This document shows positions 5,315 through 6,775 of a stretch of 6,775 nucleotides of DNA, in pieces (position 1 is the stretch's first letter; each line of letters begins with the position of its first letter). The DNA comes from Candidatus Kuenenia stuttgartensis. GTDB lineage: Bacteria; Planctomycetota; Planctomycetia; Isosphaerales; Isosphaeraceae. The translations under genes were made by a program, and so were the position numbers. The notes under the pieces are model-generated. The model searched no databases. It saw nothing but the letters and a program-made list of their open reading frames with translations, and was not told the origin of the DNA. The DNA lies in assembly GCA_945872325.1 (NCBI GenBank), contig CAMBZY010000179.1, positions 1 to 6,775 of the forward strand, written 5' to 3'.

Positions 5315-6409
5315 TCAGGAGGCAGGTTTCTGAGTCTGTTTGGAGTCAGGAATTCGCACAATTTCCAGACGTTCTTCTGTGGTATGACCTGCCGACGGAT
5401 CTTCAAGCCAGATAAAACCGTCCGATTCCATGCGACCCCGCTGGCCTGAATCCTGCCAGCCGTTTTGGCCTGCACGCAAGACTTCAATTTTCCCTTCGGA
5501 ACTTGCTCCCAGAATCTGGCCCTGATCGTCGACCAGCCGAAGTGCTACTCCGGGGACAGCTTGACCGACGGAACCGGGTTTATTGGCGATCTGATGGATC
5601 TTGCGGTTGGCCTGAATAAAGTCAGGGGCAGAGGCTGTCAATAGCCCGAATTCAGGGTGCTTCCAGTGGCCCAGGCTGAGATCGACCTGATCTGGGAGTA
5701 AAGGTACGTCCGGAATCATTTCGCAGGCGTATACGATCTGCTCCAGAACAGCTTGACGAAGTTCAAACGCTTTAATCGTAGAGGGCAGGGGTGGGCCGAA
5801 GCTGATCCCTACCTTTCGGCGCAGCCCTTTGGGCCACTTCTTGAAAAACTTGCCACCCGAGAAGCTGAAAATCGATCCCCAGACACCAGCCAGCCCAACG
5901 GTGACCACCACCACATTGGGTTTATCCTTGAGGATCATCTCCACCCCTCTCAGGAATGGATTCATCATACCGCTGCGGCAAAGCTGGGCTTCAGGAAAAA
6001 GGCCGACCGTTCGGCCACTGTCGAGGGCGCTTTTCATGGTATCCAGAGCCGCCCGTTGGGCCTTCGGTCCGTTGGCCGGGATTGGGATGACGTTCATGCG
6101 TCTGGCCAGCCATCGGAAGCCTCGTATGTCGCAATAATCTTTGTTTACCAGGACGGTGATCGGACGAGGGCAGACGGAGGCAATCAAAAATCCGTCGACC
6201 CAGGAAACATGGTTACCAGCCAGCAGGACAGGTCCTTTTCGAGGCACATTTTCAAGACCTCTGACATAAATGCCATATCTCGGCAACATCATCAACCGGA
6301 ATAAGGGCTTGATGGACCACGGTAGGAGGGCCGCCCAGATGGCGAATAAAACCAGGCTGAGACCGGCTAGAATCAGGATTGACCAAAGAATGACCAGAAA
6401 AGTGTGCAT
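5315..6409 (-). CDS. PlsC/Aas-like acyltransferase with a degenerate acyl-adenylate synthetase tail
   Basis: A 364-residue protein. A membrane helix (about 4-30) leads into a PlsC/LPLAT domain that transfers acyl groups to a glycerophospholipid at the inner membrane. The catalytic HX4D is present as NHVSWVDG (H67, D72). FPEAQLCRSG (138-147) stands for the FPEG motif, with Ala for Gly. VWGSIFSFSGG (176-186) and SFGPPLP (203-209) match the acyltransferase half of Aas-like fusions. After about residue 250 the protein resembles the late part of an AMP-forming acyl synthetase: FGLLTASAP, KPGSVGQAVPG (277-287), EGKIEV (305-310) and GWQDSGQRGRMESDGF (317-332). The ATP-binding P-loop and the C-terminal lysine domain are missing, and the usual TGD aspartate is Gln323, so this part cannot activate fatty acids. 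The start is ATG with a weak GGAA 8 bases upstream, 30 bp after the MFS gene stop, suggesting one operon. The lysophospholipid substrate is inferred. Confidence 0.85.
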   Translation of the reverse strand: MHTFLVILWSILILAGLSLVLFAIWAALLPWSIKPLFRLMMLPRYGIYVRGLENVPRKGPVLLAGNHVSWVDGFLIASVCPRPITVLVNKDYCDIRGFRWLARRMNVIPIPANGPKAQRAALDTMKSALDSGRTVGLFPEAQLCRSGMMNPFLRGVEMILKDKPNVVVVTVGLAGVWGSIFSFSGGKFFKKWPKGLRRKVGISFGPPLPSTIKAFELRQAVLEQIVYACEMIPDVPLLPDQVDLSLGHWKHPEFGLLTASAPDFIQANRKIHQIANKPGSVGQAVPGVALRLVDDQGQILGASSEGKIEVLRAGQNGWQDSGQRGRMESDGFIWLEDPSAGHTTEERLEIVRIPDSKQTQKPAS

Positions 6410-6439
6410 GCAAGCGGTTCCAATGGATTATGAAAAATG

Positions 6440-6775
6440 TCAGACTGACCAGACTTCGTCGGTGGTCGGTTTTTTATGTTTGTGATCAAGCCAGGGCCAT
6501 GCGGCGATGGCAAAAATATTGATTGCGGCAACGATGAGGAAGGCCGCTTTAAAGCCTTGTGAATCGGCAAGGGTGGACATGAGCCCACTTCCGAGAGTCC
6601 CCAGATTCTGGAAAGCCATGATCAGGGCGAAGCTCGAGCCAGGCCAGTCGGGATCCGATTCATCCATGGCCATGGAACATGCCAGAGCATCAAGCCAGCC
6701 AACGCTGATCCCGAACAGGATTCCGACAATCATGGCCGTGGTTTGACCAGTGATGAATGCAAACAGGATGGTATG
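6440..6775 (-). CDS. MFS transporter, C-terminal part (5' end outside the window)
   Basis: The frame is open to the window edge, adding HTILFAFITGQTTA before the first internal Met, so the start lies beyond 6775. About 111 residues are visible, with three or four hydrophobic helices: ILFAFITGQTTAMIVGILFGISVGW, SFALIMAFQNLGTLGSGLM and AAFLIVAAINIFAIAAWPW, followed by a basic, charged cytosolic tail (DHKHKKPTTDE). The pattern MDESDPDW-SSFALIMAFQNLG resembles the second half of MFS carriers of the AmpG/PAT type, where a helix begins with TQ[FY]ALxxAxxNLG. Its place 30 bp upstream of an Aas-like acyltransferase suggests a lysophospholipid carrier in the manner of LplT, but the substrate cannot be read from this fragment. 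The upstream promoter is outside the window. Confidence 0.75.
   Translation of the reverse strand, partial: HTILFAFITGQTTAMIVGILFGISVGWLDALACSMAMDESDPDWPGSSFALIMAFQNLGTLGSGLMSTLADSQGFKAAFLIVAAINIFAIAAWPWLDHKHKKPTTDEVWSV

Noticed and set aside
4582..5326. Shared 10-mer AGGAGGCAGG at 4582-4591 and 5317-5326
   Set aside because: One copy is the ribosome binding site of the DUF502 gene and the other lies in the acyltransferase coding end; only two copies with unrelated flanks, best explained by chance.
5753..6304. 183-residue open frame on the plus strand opposite the acyltransferase
   Set aside because: The minus strand carries clear catalytic motifs across the same bases; the opposite translation is rich in His, Arg and Gln without domain features, typical of an antisense shadow.
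1..6775. CRISPR array, tRNA or rRNA genes, insertion sequence ends
   Set aside because: No regularly spaced repeats, cloverleaf-like segments, rRNA-like blocks, transposase motifs or flanking terminal repeats were seen.

Overview
The window looks like a piece of a planctomycete chromosome, probably from the Planctomycetaceae or relatives. The main clue is the small protein at 1827-2417. Near its N-terminus it carries LERREVPA, a version of the LExRxxPA motif typical of planctomycete exported proteins. The acyltransferase next to an MFS transporter at the right end also resembles planctomycete Aas-like modules. Both points come from family knowledge, not a database search. Base composition is moderate, and there are no tRNA or rRNA genes, CRISPR arrays or insertion sequences.

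Layout from left to right. (1) 1-1307 (+) is the C-terminal part of an FtsK/SpoIIIE-type multi-ATPase. It shows one live-looking ATPase core from its Walker B onward, then a degenerate ATPase-like domain without a P-loop. (2) 1308-1826 is a gap with no convincing gene. It holds several short inverted repeats, a TATAAT promoter element and a leader with three consecutive hairpins. (3) 1827-2417 (+) is an orphan, probably exported, strand-rich protein. (4) 2669-3340 (+) is a GloC/YcbL-type metallo-beta-lactamase-fold hydrolase behind an extended -10 promoter. (5) 3346-4431 (-) is a secreted protein with an internally duplicated domain; it converges on gloC with only 5 bp between the stop codons. 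(6) 4593-5303 (+) is a DUF502 inner-membrane protein with a GTG start and a strong ribosome binding site. (7) 5315-6409 (-) is a PlsC-type acyltransferase with a decayed piece of an acyl-adenylate synthetase at its C-terminus. (8) 6440-6775 (-) is the C-terminal part of an MFS transporter, 30 bp upstream of the acyltransferase in the same direction.

The last two genes form a likely operon. It looks like a split and reduced form of the transporter/acyltransferase/acyl-ACP synthetase module known from LplT-Aas (lysophospholipid uptake and re-acylation). The other genes look like single-gene units with their own promoters and no obvious shared pathway. The most interesting points are the synthetase remnant fused to the acyltransferase, the pseudo-ATPase domain of the FtsK-like protein, and the structured leader in front of the orphan exported protein.
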